NCBI GenBank assembly: GCA_033854175.1
Contig: JAWOKN010000006.1
Span: 1 to 64,000 of the forward strand
Direction: 5' to 3'
DNA: 64,000 bases
From: DATKPE01 sp033854175
GTDB taxonomy: Bacteria > Bacteroidota > Ignavibacteria > UBA10030 > SZUA-254
The translations under genes were made by a program, and so were the position numbers. The notes beneath the pieces are model-generated. The model saw only the letters and a program-made list of their open reading frames with translations, had not been told where the DNA came from and did no database searches. How positions within the stretch are numbered: position 1 is the stretch's first letter; each line of letters starts with the position of its first letter. Shown piece after piece: positions 48,056-56,615 of this stretch.

Positions 48056-51000
48056 CTATTTTACCATCAGCATCTTCCTGACCTGCGTGAATTCCTTCCC
48101 GTGCACAGGCTGCGCCTCCAGCCGGTAGAAGTAGACACCGGAACTCAAATTGCTTCCGTTGAAGACCAGCGTGTGAACCCCCGCAGCGTAAAGCTGATGA
48201 TCGGATAACGTCGCCACATTCCGGCCGAGTAGATCAAAGATCTTTACCGTTGTCCGCGCGTCCACAGGGAGCTGGAAGACGATCTGCGTCGTGGGATTGA
48301 ACGGATTCGGATAATTTTGCTCGAGGCCGAACTGCCGCGGAATCGACGGCTCGTAGTCGATATCCATCGCCAGCACCGTTTGCGAGGGATCCGTGATCTC
48401 AAAGCTTCCCTCGGGACTCCCCGTCGTGTATACCGGTCGTCCGCTCCGTGGATCAAGGAACGACATCGATTGTACCCCGTGCTGCCTGATCTCCCACCGG
48501 ATCGTCACGGGATAGGCATTTGACTGGATCTGGATCGGGTGAGCTGAATGCGCGGGCCGTACGATCGCTACCATCGATCCGGTCGAGAATCTCGCGTCAA
48601 ATATACCGCCGGGCGGAAGGGGCGGAAGGGCGTATTCTTGAGCATCGAGGGATCCGGATTCCCCGTCTCCGAAGTATAATTCCTGTTTTCCCCCCTGACG
48701 GTCACTGATGGTCAGCGTGTTCAGTTTCTTCACGCTCTCCACGGCCGATACCACCGGCCCGGAGGATTTTGACGATCCGCCGGTCGAGGCGAGAAGAGCA
48801 CCGTTCCCGCTGACCTTTACCCAGTAGCCGCGCGAGGGAGCCAGCGTGTCGGTGAGGAGATAACCGTTGGTGTACTGGAAATAGTTGCTGATCACACTCG
48901 TACCGCCGGTCGGCGTTATCGAACCCCTGTAGACGGGCGAGCTTCCCGCACCGATCAGGTTCCAGCCGTCTGATACGGTGATGGTATCGCGCGTCCGCAC
49001 CGTTCCCTCGAAACCGATGCTCTGTGCACTGGCGAATTTAATCCAGTACCCGCGATCGATCTTCAGGGTGTCAGCCACGTAGTATGAACTTGCATATCCA
49101 AAGGCCTCCGACACCGCAGTCGGGAAGGTGATGATTTTTCTCGCATTGTTTGCCGGATTGAGCGGCAGCGATGCCAGGTTCCAGCCGTTGGTGAAGGAGA
49201 AATAGACCGGTATTTTCTCGACGATCTCGATCGCCGCGGTCGCCGAACCAGATACGACAAACGTCGACTGGCCCTTCATGTTGATGTTGAACTGTCCGCC
49301 GTGCGTCGATTGATCACGCATGAAAAATGTGCCGTTTGCCAGAGCTGTGCTGTCCCAGTTGAGAAGCATCGGATATCCCCCCGGACCGGGCTGGACTGTC
49401 ATCGAATAGGTCCGCTGCTGGTTGAGAGGGCTCAGAAGGTCGCGTATGTCAACCTTGGATGCCTGCGCGGTCGGGAGATACCAGCGGTCATCAAATGTCC
49501 CCGCCGGAGGCACCGGCCCGAGCACGGCTTCACCCAGGAGCGTGTCAATGCCGTCGGTCGCCCCCGCGATCGCCCCGAAGACCAGCGTATCCCTCTTCCC
49601 GCCGTTGTCACTGACAAATATCGTGTCGTTGAACTGATAGGGATGACGCGGAAAATATTCGGCTTTTCCAAGATACCACTGGGAAAATCCCGTGATGGAG
49701 TCCAGGGAGACAGCCACCAGATCGCTGTCGAGGAAATCCGAACTGCCCATGTTCGTGATCACCCCCCCGGAATCCCGGAAAAGTGCGAGATCGTCAATCG
49801 AGATGTTCGTCTCGGCGGAGTCGTACCGCAGGGAAAGCGTCGCTTCATAATTGCTCCCCCCGGTCGCGGAAATCGAGTAATACCGGCGGGCAAACAGCGT
49901 ATCGGGCAGCCCCGGCGGCAGGGCGTTGGGGAATACCGTCATCGATACTGTCGACGGTACCGTCCCCAGCTGGTAGAACTGAACATAAGTCACCGCACTT
50001 TCAAAACGGTATATCGGATTGACGGTCCCCTGGATCGCCCGCGTTATGGTCCCGGGCGAAATGATCCCCGGCCCCTCAAATGCCGAGGGATCAGGATTGG
50101 TGATCCGTAGGGTGTCGGACGACCGCAGATAAAAGTTCGTCAGCGCGTTGATGTTGTTGCTGATGCTGATGTTCCCGATTGATTGCATATTCGAGGATTC
50201 GGTCAGAACCATGTTGTAGAATGCCCCCTTGACCTGCCCGGTCCCCGTGAAGACAATGGTCGATTTCCCCGGGATGAACGAACCATTGAAGGATGTCGAT
50301 AAACTTCCGCCGGTGTAAATCTGCGTCATCGCTCCCGGATCCAACGCCAGCGATCCGAAAAGCGATATTCCGTTTTTGACCGTCAGGACGGTGAGACCAC
50401 CGCCAATGGAGAGCTTCGCATTTGCGCCGATCGAGAGCGCACCGATGTCAATCTGCTGCTCTGCTGCCCGGATTGTGGGATTACGGGTGGTCGAGGGTAT
50501 GTACACACTGTCGAGCCTCTGGGGCGTACCGAAGGGATTCCAGTTCCCCGCATTGAACCAGAGGGAATCTATCGCACCCGTCCATACCCGGATCGGCAGG
50601 GGCGAAACCACCGATGAGATGATCGTTCCCCCCTCACCCGAGGCGTAAATGATTCCTCCCGATGTCCCGTGGACATCCTGGATTTCGAAGAAGGTTACGT
50701 CCGTAATCGGAAGCTGCGAGACCCAGTTGTGACCACCATCGTTCGTGACGACAATGGTCCCGTTGTCACCCGCTGCCCAGCCGACCTGCGGTGAATAAAA
50801 GCTGATTCCATACAGCGACGAATAGGTGTCCGTCGTGGAGGGGGTCCATGTCGTTCCTCCGTTGGTGGTGCCGAGAATCAATCCGTTGTCACCCGCGATA
50901 TAGGCGGTGTTCTGGTCGATGACCGCAAGGCCGCTCAGCGTAAATAACGTGTTGCTGGTCTGCGTGATCCAGTTTTTCCCGCCGTTGGTCGTTCTGACGA

Positions 51001-52402
51001 TCGCACCCCCGTAACCCACCGCCCAACCGATTGTCGCTGTCGCAAACTGAACCCGCGTCAGGGAGGTGTTGACATTCGTGCTCTCGGCAACCCAGGTGGT
51101 CCCCCCGTTGGTCGTGGCCAGAATCGTCCCGAAATCACCCACCGCCCAGCCGTTTGTCGAGGATGCGAAGAATATCGAATAGAGGGATGGATCGGTGTGG
51201 GTGTTCTGATTCACCCACGTAAGCCCGCTGTTCGTGGTCTTCAGTATTGTCGCACTGTCACCAACCGCCCAGCCCGTCGTCGTGTTTAAAAAGAATGTCC
51301 CCCAGAGCACCTGAAAGGTGCCGCTCGATTGCGTCGTCCAGGTCTGCCCACCATCGGTCGTGTGCATGATCGTTCCGATGTCGCCCACGGCGTAACCCAC
51401 ACTTGGAGTCGGGAAATACATCGCGTAGAGGGTGTTTTGAGGGCCGTTCGAAAGCGTCGCCCAGTTGGTCCCATCGGTGGTCTCTAAAATGGTCCCGAAA
51501 TCACCTACGGCAAACCCCATCGCCGGACCGGGGAAGTCGACGCCGAAGATGTCATTCTGCGTCGGACTGGTCTGCGAAAACCATGTCGTTCCGCCGTTTG
51601 TCGTTTTGATGATCGTCCCGTACGACCCGAGCGCCCAGCCGACGAGCGAGGAAACAAACTGTTCCGTGTATAAGCTGAGATCGGTTCCCGAGTTCAGCGG
51701 GATCCATGAGCCCCCGCCATTGATCGTTTTGAGCATCTCCCCAAATGAGCCCGTGATGTAGGCCGTCGTGAGCGATGTGAACTGTATCGAATAGAGCGTC
51801 TGCGTCGTCCCGCTTGGTACAACCGTCCAGGTTGCGCCTCCGTTGGTCGTCTTTTCAATGAGCCCGTTGGTCCCGATAACCCAGCCGATCGTCGAGGACT
51901 GGAACGCGAGTCCGAAAAATGTTTCCGTGGTGTTTCCGTTCTGCGCCGTCCAGGTGTTCCCTCCGTCGATCGTTTGGAACAACGCCCCGTTTGACCCGAC
52001 CACCCATCCCACCGTCGATGAAATGAAATAAACTCCGTAGAGATCGTAGAATGTCTGGATCTGCTCCTGAAACCATGTCTCACCCGAGTTTGTGGTTTTC
52101 AGGACTGTCCCGAATTCCCCCACAGCCCAGCCGACCGACGGCGATATGAACTGTACACCGAAAAGCTGGTTGTCAACCCCGGCAGCGTTTTGCTGCACCT
52201 GCCAGACGAGTCCCCCGTCGGTGGTCCGTAAAATTGTTCCGACATCTCCCACGGCGATCGATGTCTCCGGACTGACGCTCCAGATCGCATTCAGCAGGTT
52301 CCCCTGCGGGAGGGGATTAGCCCATTGCCAGCTCGAGTTCTGCGCCGGAAGATTCGCCGCGAACAGAAGGAGAATACCGGTGACAAATATAGCTTTGTTC
52401 AT
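48056..52402 (-). CDS. Giant secreted YCF48/BNR-repeat protein with type IX sorting domain
   Basis: 1448 residues. A signal peptide (AIFVTGILLLFAANLPAQ) is followed by about 14 tandem units of roughly 43 residues of the form GWAVGDFGTILKTTNGGTTW. These are the YCF48-like propeller blades first known from the photosystem II assembly factor Ycf48/HCF136 and frequent in exported FCB proteins, so they fill residues 30 to about 610. A NAGNW-type beta-sandwich, further beta-rich domains with repeated WNLIGAG/WNLASLP segments and a C-terminal sorting domain follow (LEQNYPNPFNPTTQIVFQLP, VKIFDLLGRNVATL, FNGSNLSSGVYFYRLEA). The last recruits the type IX export machinery. It is probably a cell-surface adhesin or matrix protein; binding partner unknown. 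The DNA-level repetitiveness is coding, not CRISPR. Confidence 0.88.
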   Translation of the reverse strand: MNKAIFVTGILLLFAANLPAQNSSWQWANPLPQGNLLNAIWSVSPETSIAVGDVGTILRTTDGGLVWQVQQNAAGVDNQLFGVQFISPSVGWAVGEFGTVLKTTNSGETWFQEQIQTFYDLYGVYFISSTVGWVVGSNGALFQTIDGGNTWTAQNGNTTETFFGLAFQSSTIGWVIGTNGLIEKTTNGGATWTVVPSGTTQTLYSIQFTSLTTAYITGSFGEMLKTINGGGSWIPLNSGTDLSLYTEQFVSSLVGWALGSYGTIIKTTNGGTTWFSQTSPTQNDIFGVDFPGPAMGFAVGDFGTILETTDGTNWATLSNGPQNTLYAMYFPTPSVGYAVGDIGTIMHTTDGGQTWTTQSSGTFQVLWGTFFLNTTTGWAVGDSATILKTTNSGLTWVNQNTHTDPSLYSIFFASSTNGWAVGDFGTILATTNGGTTWVAESTNVNTSLTRVQFATATIGWAVGYGGAIVRTTNGGKNWITQTSNTLFTLSGLAVIDQNTAYIAGDNGLILGTTNGGTTWTPSTTDTYSSLYGISFYSPQVGWAAGDNGTIVVTNDGGHNWVSQLPITDVTFFEIQDVHGTSGGIIYASGEGGTIISSVVSPLPIRVWTGAIDSLWFNAGNWNPFGTPQRLDSVYIPSTTRNPTIRAAEQQIDIGALSIGANAKLSIGGGLTVLTVKNGISLFGSLALDPGAMTQIYTGGSLSTSFNGSFIPGKSTIVFTGTGQVKGAFYNMVLTESSNMQSIGNISISNNINALTNFYLRSSDTLRITNPDPSAFEGPGIISPGTITRAIQGTVNPIYRFESAVTYVQFYQLGTVPSTVSMTVFPNALPPGLPDTLFARRYYSISATGGSNYEATLSLRYDSAETNISIDDLALFRDSGGVITNMGSSDFLDSDLVAVSLDSITGFSQWYLGKAEYFPRHPYQFNDTIFVSDNGGKRDTLVFGAIAGATDGIDTLLGEAVLGPVPPAGTFDDRWYLPTAQASKVDIRDLLSPLNQQRTYSMTVQPGPGGYPMLLNWDSTALANGTFFMRDQSTHGGQFNINMKGQSTFVVSGSATAAIEIVEKIPVYFSFTNGWNLASLPLNPANNARKIITFPTAVSEAFGYASSYYVADTLKIDRGYWIKFASAQSIGFEGTVRTRDTITVSDGWNLIGAGSSPVYRGSITPTGGTSVISNYFQYTNGYLLTDTLAPSRGYWVKVSGNGALLASTGGSSKSSGPVVSAVESVKKLNTLTISDRQGGKQELYFGDGESGSLDAQEYALPPLPPGGIFDARFSTGSMVAIVRPAHSAHPIQIQSNAYPVTIRWEIRQHGVQSMSFLDPRSGRPVYTTGSPEGSFEITDPSQTVLAMDIDYEPSIPRQFGLEQNYPNPFNPTTQIVFQLPVDARTTVKIFDLLGRNVATLSDHQLYAAGVHTLVFNGSNLSSGVYFYRLEAQPVHGKEFTQVRKMLMVK

Positions 52403-52838
52403 AGTTCTATCCCTGACTTTTAATTGATGTGGGCGGCTAAAATGTCTTAATTAGATTCGCGTACCAATTGTCGTACTTCGCTACATCATCACCCGAATAT
52501 CACACATCGTTGCCAATAAATCGCCGGACGAGTCGATTAAAAGCCTGTAAATATTCTTTGAAGCGATGGCTGTTGGTTGAAACGGGTCGAGAATGTGGTT
52601 ATTATTTGGGTAATATAGATAATGTAAACTAAAATCTCAAGCGATTTCTTCCAAAAAGGGTTAAAAATTTTATAGAATTGAGTATTGCGGGTAAATGGGA
52701 CAGATGCCGGTCTGTCCATTTCATGACACATCCTGCCCGATAAATATTACCCCCCTTCCGTCCACTCCGCCCCGCCCCCCCCGCCCGCTAGTTCCTGATT
52801 CCTTGACTGGCGGAAGCGGTTTTTGTATTTTGCCCGCT
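52403..52838. other. Divergent intergenic region between the YCF48 gene and the hydrolase
   Basis: AT-rich up to about 52690, then a C-rich stretch at 52757-52795. It contains the promoter of the hydrolase at 52803-52831 and, on the minus strand, a weak candidate (TTGGTA, 17 bases, CATTTT near 52445-52475) for the YCF48 gene. No gene or RNA motif was seen. Confidence 0.5.
52803..52831 (+). promoter_or_regulatory. Promoter overlapping the translation start of the hydrolase
   Basis: TTGACT (52803-52808), 17 bases ending TTTTTG, TATTTT (52826-52831). Only seven bases (GCCCGCT) separate the -10 from the ATG at 52839, so transcription would begin at or one base before the start codon, giving a leaderless mRNA. 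No Shine-Dalgarno exists in those seven bases. Confidence 0.6.
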
Positions 52839-53693
52839 ATGATTCGCGCCACCCCTTTCCGGCAATCCTTGGAAATTCTGAATGAATTCGGGGAAACCAT
52901 TTCCGCAGATCTCCGGTATCTCCCCTCAGCACCCTTGCAGGCCCTCATCGTGGTTGTCCATAGCTTCATGGCCTTCAAGGATTGGGGATTTTTTCCCCGC
53001 GTCAGCGAGGAATTTGCCCGAAGGGGGTACGGCACACTGAGTTTTAACTTCTCCAGGAATGGCGTCACGGGGAGCAATGACAGGATTACCGACTTTGTGA
53101 AATTTTCGGAGAATACCTTTACCCACGAACTGACCGACCTCCAGACGATCATTGACCGGATCGGCGACGGCTCCATTCTGCCTCCGGGATCCCATCCACC
53201 GAAGATCATTCTTCTCGGACATTCGCGAGGGGGCGGGATCTCCATTGTTACCGCCGCACGCGACCCGAGGGTCAATGCACTTGTGACGTGGTCGTCAATT
53301 GCCACATTCGACCGCTGGACCGAACATCAGAAACTCATCTGGCGACGGGACGGTTATCTCAGACTTTCACGCGGCGGCGATCCCAGCCCTCTGAAGTTGG
53401 GGATCCGGCTTCTTGAGGATTATGAGGAACATTCCGAGAGCCTCAATATCCTGAACGCAGCAGGACGGATTACCATACCCTGGCTCATCATCCACGGGAA
53501 GACTGATCTCACCGTCCCCGTCAGCGAAGGGGAGTCCCTCTTCAACGCCTCGAACTCCCTGATGAAGGAATTTGTGCCCCTCGACGCCGTGGGGCATTTG
53601 TATAACGCAGCACGCAAAACGGATGATGATTATTCCACACTTGAATCTGTCATAAAAATTACCCATACTTGGTTGAAGAAGTCAATTTCATAG
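52839..53693 (+). CDS. Alpha/beta-hydrolase, dienelactone hydrolase/BAAT-like
   Basis: 284 residues from the ATG at 52839; the frame upstream is proline-rich and lies before the promoter, so it is not coding. Seen: ALIVVVHSFMAFKDWGFFPRVSEEFARRGYGTLSFNFSRNG (oxyanion region), the nucleophile elbow LLGHSRGGG with Ser, LIIHGKTDLTVPVSEGESLFNAS (acid residue) and the catalytic His in AVGHLYNAARKTDDD. It has no signal peptide, so it is cytoplasmic. Substrate unknown; acyl-ester or thioester hydrolysis is likely. It stands eight bases before bioY. Confidence 0.85.
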   Translation: MIRATPFRQSLEILNEFGETISADLRYLPSAPLQALIVVVHSFMAFKDWGFFPRVSEEFARRGYGTLSFNFSRNGVTGSNDRITDFVKFSENTFTHELTDLQTIIDRIGDGSILPPGSHPPKIILLGHSRGGGISIVTAARDPRVNALVTWSSIATFDRWTEHQKLIWRRDGYLRLSRGGDPSPLKLGIRLLEDYEEHSESLNILNAAGRITIPWLIIHGKTDLTVPVSEGESLFNASNSLMKEFVPLDAVGHLYNAARKTDDDYSTLESVIKITHTWLKKSIS

Positions 53694-53701
53694 GAGACGT
53701 A

Positions 53702-54262
53702 ATGGCCCAGAATACATCCATTTCAGCACGAATCGCCAGCCAGACCGGTATATCCTCTGCCGCCATCAGGATCGTGGCTTTTGCAGGTCTTACCGCACTG
53801 TCCGCCCAGGTTGTCATTCCCCATCAGCCTGTTCCCTTTACTCTTCAGACCTTTGCCGTCCTCCTCTCCGGGGCCATGCTCGGGCGAGGGGAAGGGGCAT
53901 TAAGCCAGCTTCTCTACCTTGCCTGCGGTTCCCTGGGCTTACCCGTCTATGCCGGTTGGGGCGCCGGGTTTTCAACCCTCATCGGTCCGACGGGCGGGTA
54001 TCTCCTGGCTTTTCCCGTCGCTGCCTATGTCATCGGCTGGTTCAACCCATCCGGAAGTTATTTCCGCCTGCTCCTTTCCATGGTGGTCGGCCTGTTTATC
54101 ATCTTCAGTCTCGGTACACTCCAGCTCTATTTCCTTTACTACCATGATTTTTCCGCGGCCTTCAGCAGCGGGTTTCTCATCTTCACCTGGTGGGATGCGC
54201 TGAAGATCCTCGCAGCCTCCGGTATCGCGAGAACCCTCAGACCGTATATGAACAGGAAGTGA
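53702..54262 (+). CDS. bioY: BioY biotin transporter S component
   Basis: 186 residues. The start at 53702 is set by AGGAGACGTA just upstream. The conserved segments AFAGLTALSAQVVIPHQPVPFTLQTFAVLLSGAMLGRGEGALSQLLYLACGSLGLPVYAGWGAG and GPTGGYLLAFPVAAYVIGW are diagnostic, within about six membrane helices. BioY captures biotin; it can work alone or with an ECF energy module (EcfA/EcfT), which is not encoded nearby. It is followed by a perfect intrinsic terminator. Confidence 0.95.
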   Translation: MAQNTSISARIASQTGISSAAIRIVAFAGLTALSAQVVIPHQPVPFTLQTFAVLLSGAMLGRGEGALSQLLYLACGSLGLPVYAGWGAGFSTLIGPTGGYLLAFPVAAYVIGWFNPSGSYFRLLLSMVVGLFIIFSLGTLQLYFLYYHDFSAAFSSGFLIFTWWDALKILAASGIARTLRPYMNRK

Positions 54263-54339
54263 AATTTGTGAGGCGCTGACCGGCCTCCGGCGTTGTCGAC
54301 CGGTCAGCTGCATGCCTGGTTGTCACCATCCCTCCGCCC

Positions 54340-54364
54340 CCCTGACCGTGTCAGGGTTTTTTTT
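54340..54364 (+). terminator. Rho-independent terminator after bioY
   Basis: CCCTGAC (54340-54346), three-base loop CGT, GTCAGGG (54350-54356), then eight T residues. It is positioned 77 bases past the bioY stop and before the convergent exonuclease gene. Confidence 0.88.
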
Positions 54365-54408
54365 AACGTGGCGTCACCGCGCGAAGATTGCCTCCAGCCT
54401 ACCTTCTT

Positions 54409-55266
54409 TCAGCGGGAAAACGGATGGACGAACCGGAGATCAAGTATGTTCACCACCCTCAGGTTGAGCTGCCGACCGGTTGCATGATGGAGCGCCACGA
54501 CCGTTCCCCCGCCGGGCGAGGGATGCGGTTCATCGATACAGGCAACGGGTGTGATGATGGTGTCGGAAATGAGGTTATCCGCGGGGGAAAGGTACTTTAC
54601 CCAGAGGCTGCATTTTACCCTCAGAGCATGCTGGATCAGATCCATCCGCCGGGCCTGCAAAACCTGAGCGAGGTCTTTTCGCCAAAGGTCCTTCAACGAA
54701 GAACAACCGTGCGCCTTCAGAATTGTCAGAAACAGCTGAAATATCGTGGCGGTGGTCCTGGCGTCATCAAGCGCCCGGTGCCTGACGCGCTGCGATACGC
54801 CTGTCACCTGCCCCACATGCTCCTGGGAATATCTCGCAAGCCCGGGAAGGAGCTGGCGGGCGAGACCGAGCGCGTCGATCACACGGTTTTTGAGCGGCAG
54901 CAGACCTGAGAGGTGGAATTCGTTCCGGAGAAATGAAAGGTCGAATGAGGCGTTGTATGCAACGAGAATTTTGTCCTTCAGAATGCCCCCGACCTCCCGC
55001 GCAACAGCCCGGAAGGGGGGCGCACCCCGGAGCATTGCCGGCGAAATCTTGTTGACCGCGAATGCACCGGCGGAGATCTCCCGCCCCGGATCGATCAGCA
55101 TCCCGAAAACCTCCTCGAGTTCCCCGCGGTAAAGCCTCACCATGCCGATCTCACAGACCCGGTCTCCCGTTTCAGCGGAAAGCCCCGTTGTTTCGACATC
55201 GACGATGAGAAATTCCGCATCATCGAACGAGGACTCGGGCAAGATCAGATGGGATCCGGCGCTCAT
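54409..55266 (-). CDS. DnaQ-like DEDDh 3'-5' exonuclease with an extra C-terminal domain
   Basis: 285 residues. The exonuclease part (about 15-180) has IVDVETTGLSAETGDRVCEIGMVRL (Exo I), VAYNASFDLSFLRNEF (Exo II) and HRALDDARTTATIF (Exo III with the catalytic His), as in the polymerase III epsilon subunit. The last 90 residues (VKCSLWVKYLSPADNLISDTIITPVACIDEP, VVALHHATGRQLNLRVVNILDLRFV) are not in epsilon. Their spacing of an early Tyr, a proline after hydrophobics and a closing beta pair resembles a WYL domain, which often binds nucleic acid or nucleotide ligands; this is inference. It is the last gene of the recA-containing run and starts 10 bases after the next exonuclease. Confidence 0.85.
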   Translation of the reverse strand: MSAGSHLILPESSFDDAEFLIVDVETTGLSAETGDRVCEIGMVRLYRGELEEVFGMLIDPGREISAGAFAVNKISPAMLRGAPPFRAVAREVGGILKDKILVAYNASFDLSFLRNEFHLSGLLPLKNRVIDALGLARQLLPGLARYSQEHVGQVTGVSQRVRHRALDDARTTATIFQLFLTILKAHGCSSLKDLWRKDLAQVLQARRMDLIQHALRVKCSLWVKYLSPADNLISDTIITPVACIDEPHPSPGGGTVVALHHATGRQLNLRVVNILDLRFVHPFSR

Positions 55267-55276
55267 TCGGGATGAA

Positions 55277-55951
55277 CTATGGTCTGATGTTGAGGTAGGC
55301 GTTCCAGCGCTTGAAAAGCTCGGCCGTCGCGATCACATCCCCGAGACAGTACTCGGCGATCTCCCTGAAACGCCGCTCCTCAAACAACCGGGCGAGATCA
55401 AGACCGGTGATTCCCTTGCTCTTCGGGCTTTCAATGCCGAAGGCTTTGCAGAAGAAGTCGAGATTGTATTTTCTGACGACGCCGTAAAACGTCATCTGGT
55501 CAAGAAGATCGCAGTGAACGGACGAGTCGTACCGGTAGGGGACGAGGTTTCTCGTCGGCCGGATCCCCAGAAGAGCCGATCGGATCATGATGAACGGGCA
55601 GTCAAACCCGCGTCCGTTGAAGGTGATGAACTGATTGTACCGCTGGATCGTTCCCCAGAAATGTGTGAGTATGTCCTTCTCGTCACCCGACACAAACTCG
55701 GTTTTCCGGTCTTCGGAAAAAAAATGTTCCGCGGTGCCCGACTGGAAGAACACTTTTCCTCCCATCGTGTCGGGATTGATCATCGCCACGGCGATGATCC
55801 GGCCCGTGAGCGCCGAAAGGGCGAATCTCTCGACTTCAACCCGGCGCTGTTCCTCCGTTTCGGCGGATTTCAGCAAATATTCCTGCTGGACTTCATCAAA
55901 GACATCCAGCGGAAAACCGAGGGTTTCGATGTCAAAAATTACGGAGGACAT
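55277..55951 (-). CDS. Predicted 3'-5' exonuclease of the PolB-like/YprB-like RNase H superfamily
   Basis: 224 residues. FDIETLG at the N-terminus, FITFNGRGFDCPFIMIRSALLGI in the middle and EIAEYCLGDVIATAELFKRW at the end supply the DEDD acidic residues with a Tyr in the third motif (DEDDy), as in the PolB-related exonuclease group. There is no polymerase domain. It probably trims DNA during repair or replication. It sits directly downstream of recX (9-base gap) and upstream of the DnaQ-like gene, which supports a DNA-repair role. Confidence 0.82.
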   Translation of the reverse strand: MSSVIFDIETLGFPLDVFDEVQQEYLLKSAETEEQRRVEVERFALSALTGRIIAVAMINPDTMGGKVFFQSGTAEHFFSEDRKTEFVSGDEKDILTHFWGTIQRYNQFITFNGRGFDCPFIMIRSALLGIRPTRNLVPYRYDSSVHCDLLDQMTFYGVVRKYNLDFFCKAFGIESPKSKGITGLDLARLFEERRFREIAEYCLGDVIATAELFKRWNAYLNIRP

Positions 55952-55960
55952 GCCGGTGGT

Positions 55961-56611
55961 CTATTCGCTTGATGAAAAGAGTTTCCTGAGGACGGGCGTG
56001 ATGTTCTGCCACTCAAATCCCCGCTGCTCAAGGTATTTTCCTGTCTTCTGCATGCGCTGAAGATCGCTGGTTCCGCGTCGCCTCACCTTCCGGAGATATT
56101 TTTTTGCCACTTCCAGGGCGGCCTTCCTCTGCTGCTCGTCTGAAGCCTCCTCAGCCAGGAGATGTTCGATACTCTCCCCGGTGAGGCCCTTCAGCTGAAG
56201 CCGCTGCCGCAGAAGCCGGAGCCCCAGCGGGGCCCGCAGCTGCAGATCGTGAATAAACGCCTGGGCGAACTTCCGGTCGTCGACAAGCCCGGATTCCCGG
56301 AGCCGGCAGATGACCTGATCGATGATTTCGGGTCTGAAATCAGCCGCCTGGAGTTTGATACGCAGTTCCTGCTCCGTCCGGAGCCTCCGGCGGAGATACC
56401 GCAGCGCGGCCTGATGCGCCATCTGTTCCTCACCCCTGCGCCCGAGCTCCCGTATCCGGTCTTCGGTGATGCTGTCGCCTTCGCGGAGACCTGACCGGAT
56501 GAGGGTCTCCGTGTCGAGTCCAAAACCGAACTCATCATCCAGAAAAATGTTCACCCGCCTGGGATTCTTTTTCTGCCGTTCGATCCTGGTGATCTTCATC
56601 GGAGAGGTCAC
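55961..56611 (-). CDS. recX: Regulatory protein RecX
   Basis: 216 residues. The three-helix repeats of RecX are visible: AALRYLRRRLRTEQELRIKLQAADFRPEIIDQVICRLRESGLVDDRKFAQAFIHDL, then RLLRQRLQLKGLTGESIEHLL. RecX caps RecA filaments and limits recombination. An N-terminal 60-residue region (ITRIERQKKNPRRVNIFLDDEFGFGLD) is also typical. The gene begins four bases after recA, the standard pairing. The ATG at 56611 is used; ATG four codons later is possible. Confidence 0.94.
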   Translation of the reverse strand: MTSPMKITRIERQKKNPRRVNIFLDDEFGFGLDTETLIRSGLREGDSITEDRIRELGRRGEEQMAHQAALRYLRRRLRTEQELRIKLQAADFRPEIIDQVICRLRESGLVDDRKFAQAFIHDLQLRAPLGLRLLRQRLQLKGLTGESIEHLLAEEASDEQQRKAALEVAKKYLRKVRRRGTSDLQRMQKTGKYLEQRGFEWQNITPVLRKLFSSSE

Positions 56612-56615
56612 CGCC

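Noticed and set aside
50650..52350. Regularly spaced DNA repeats that could suggest CRISPR or a satellite
   Set aside because: The period of about 130 bases matches 43-residue YCF48 units in one long open frame, and the repeats vary at third codon positions.
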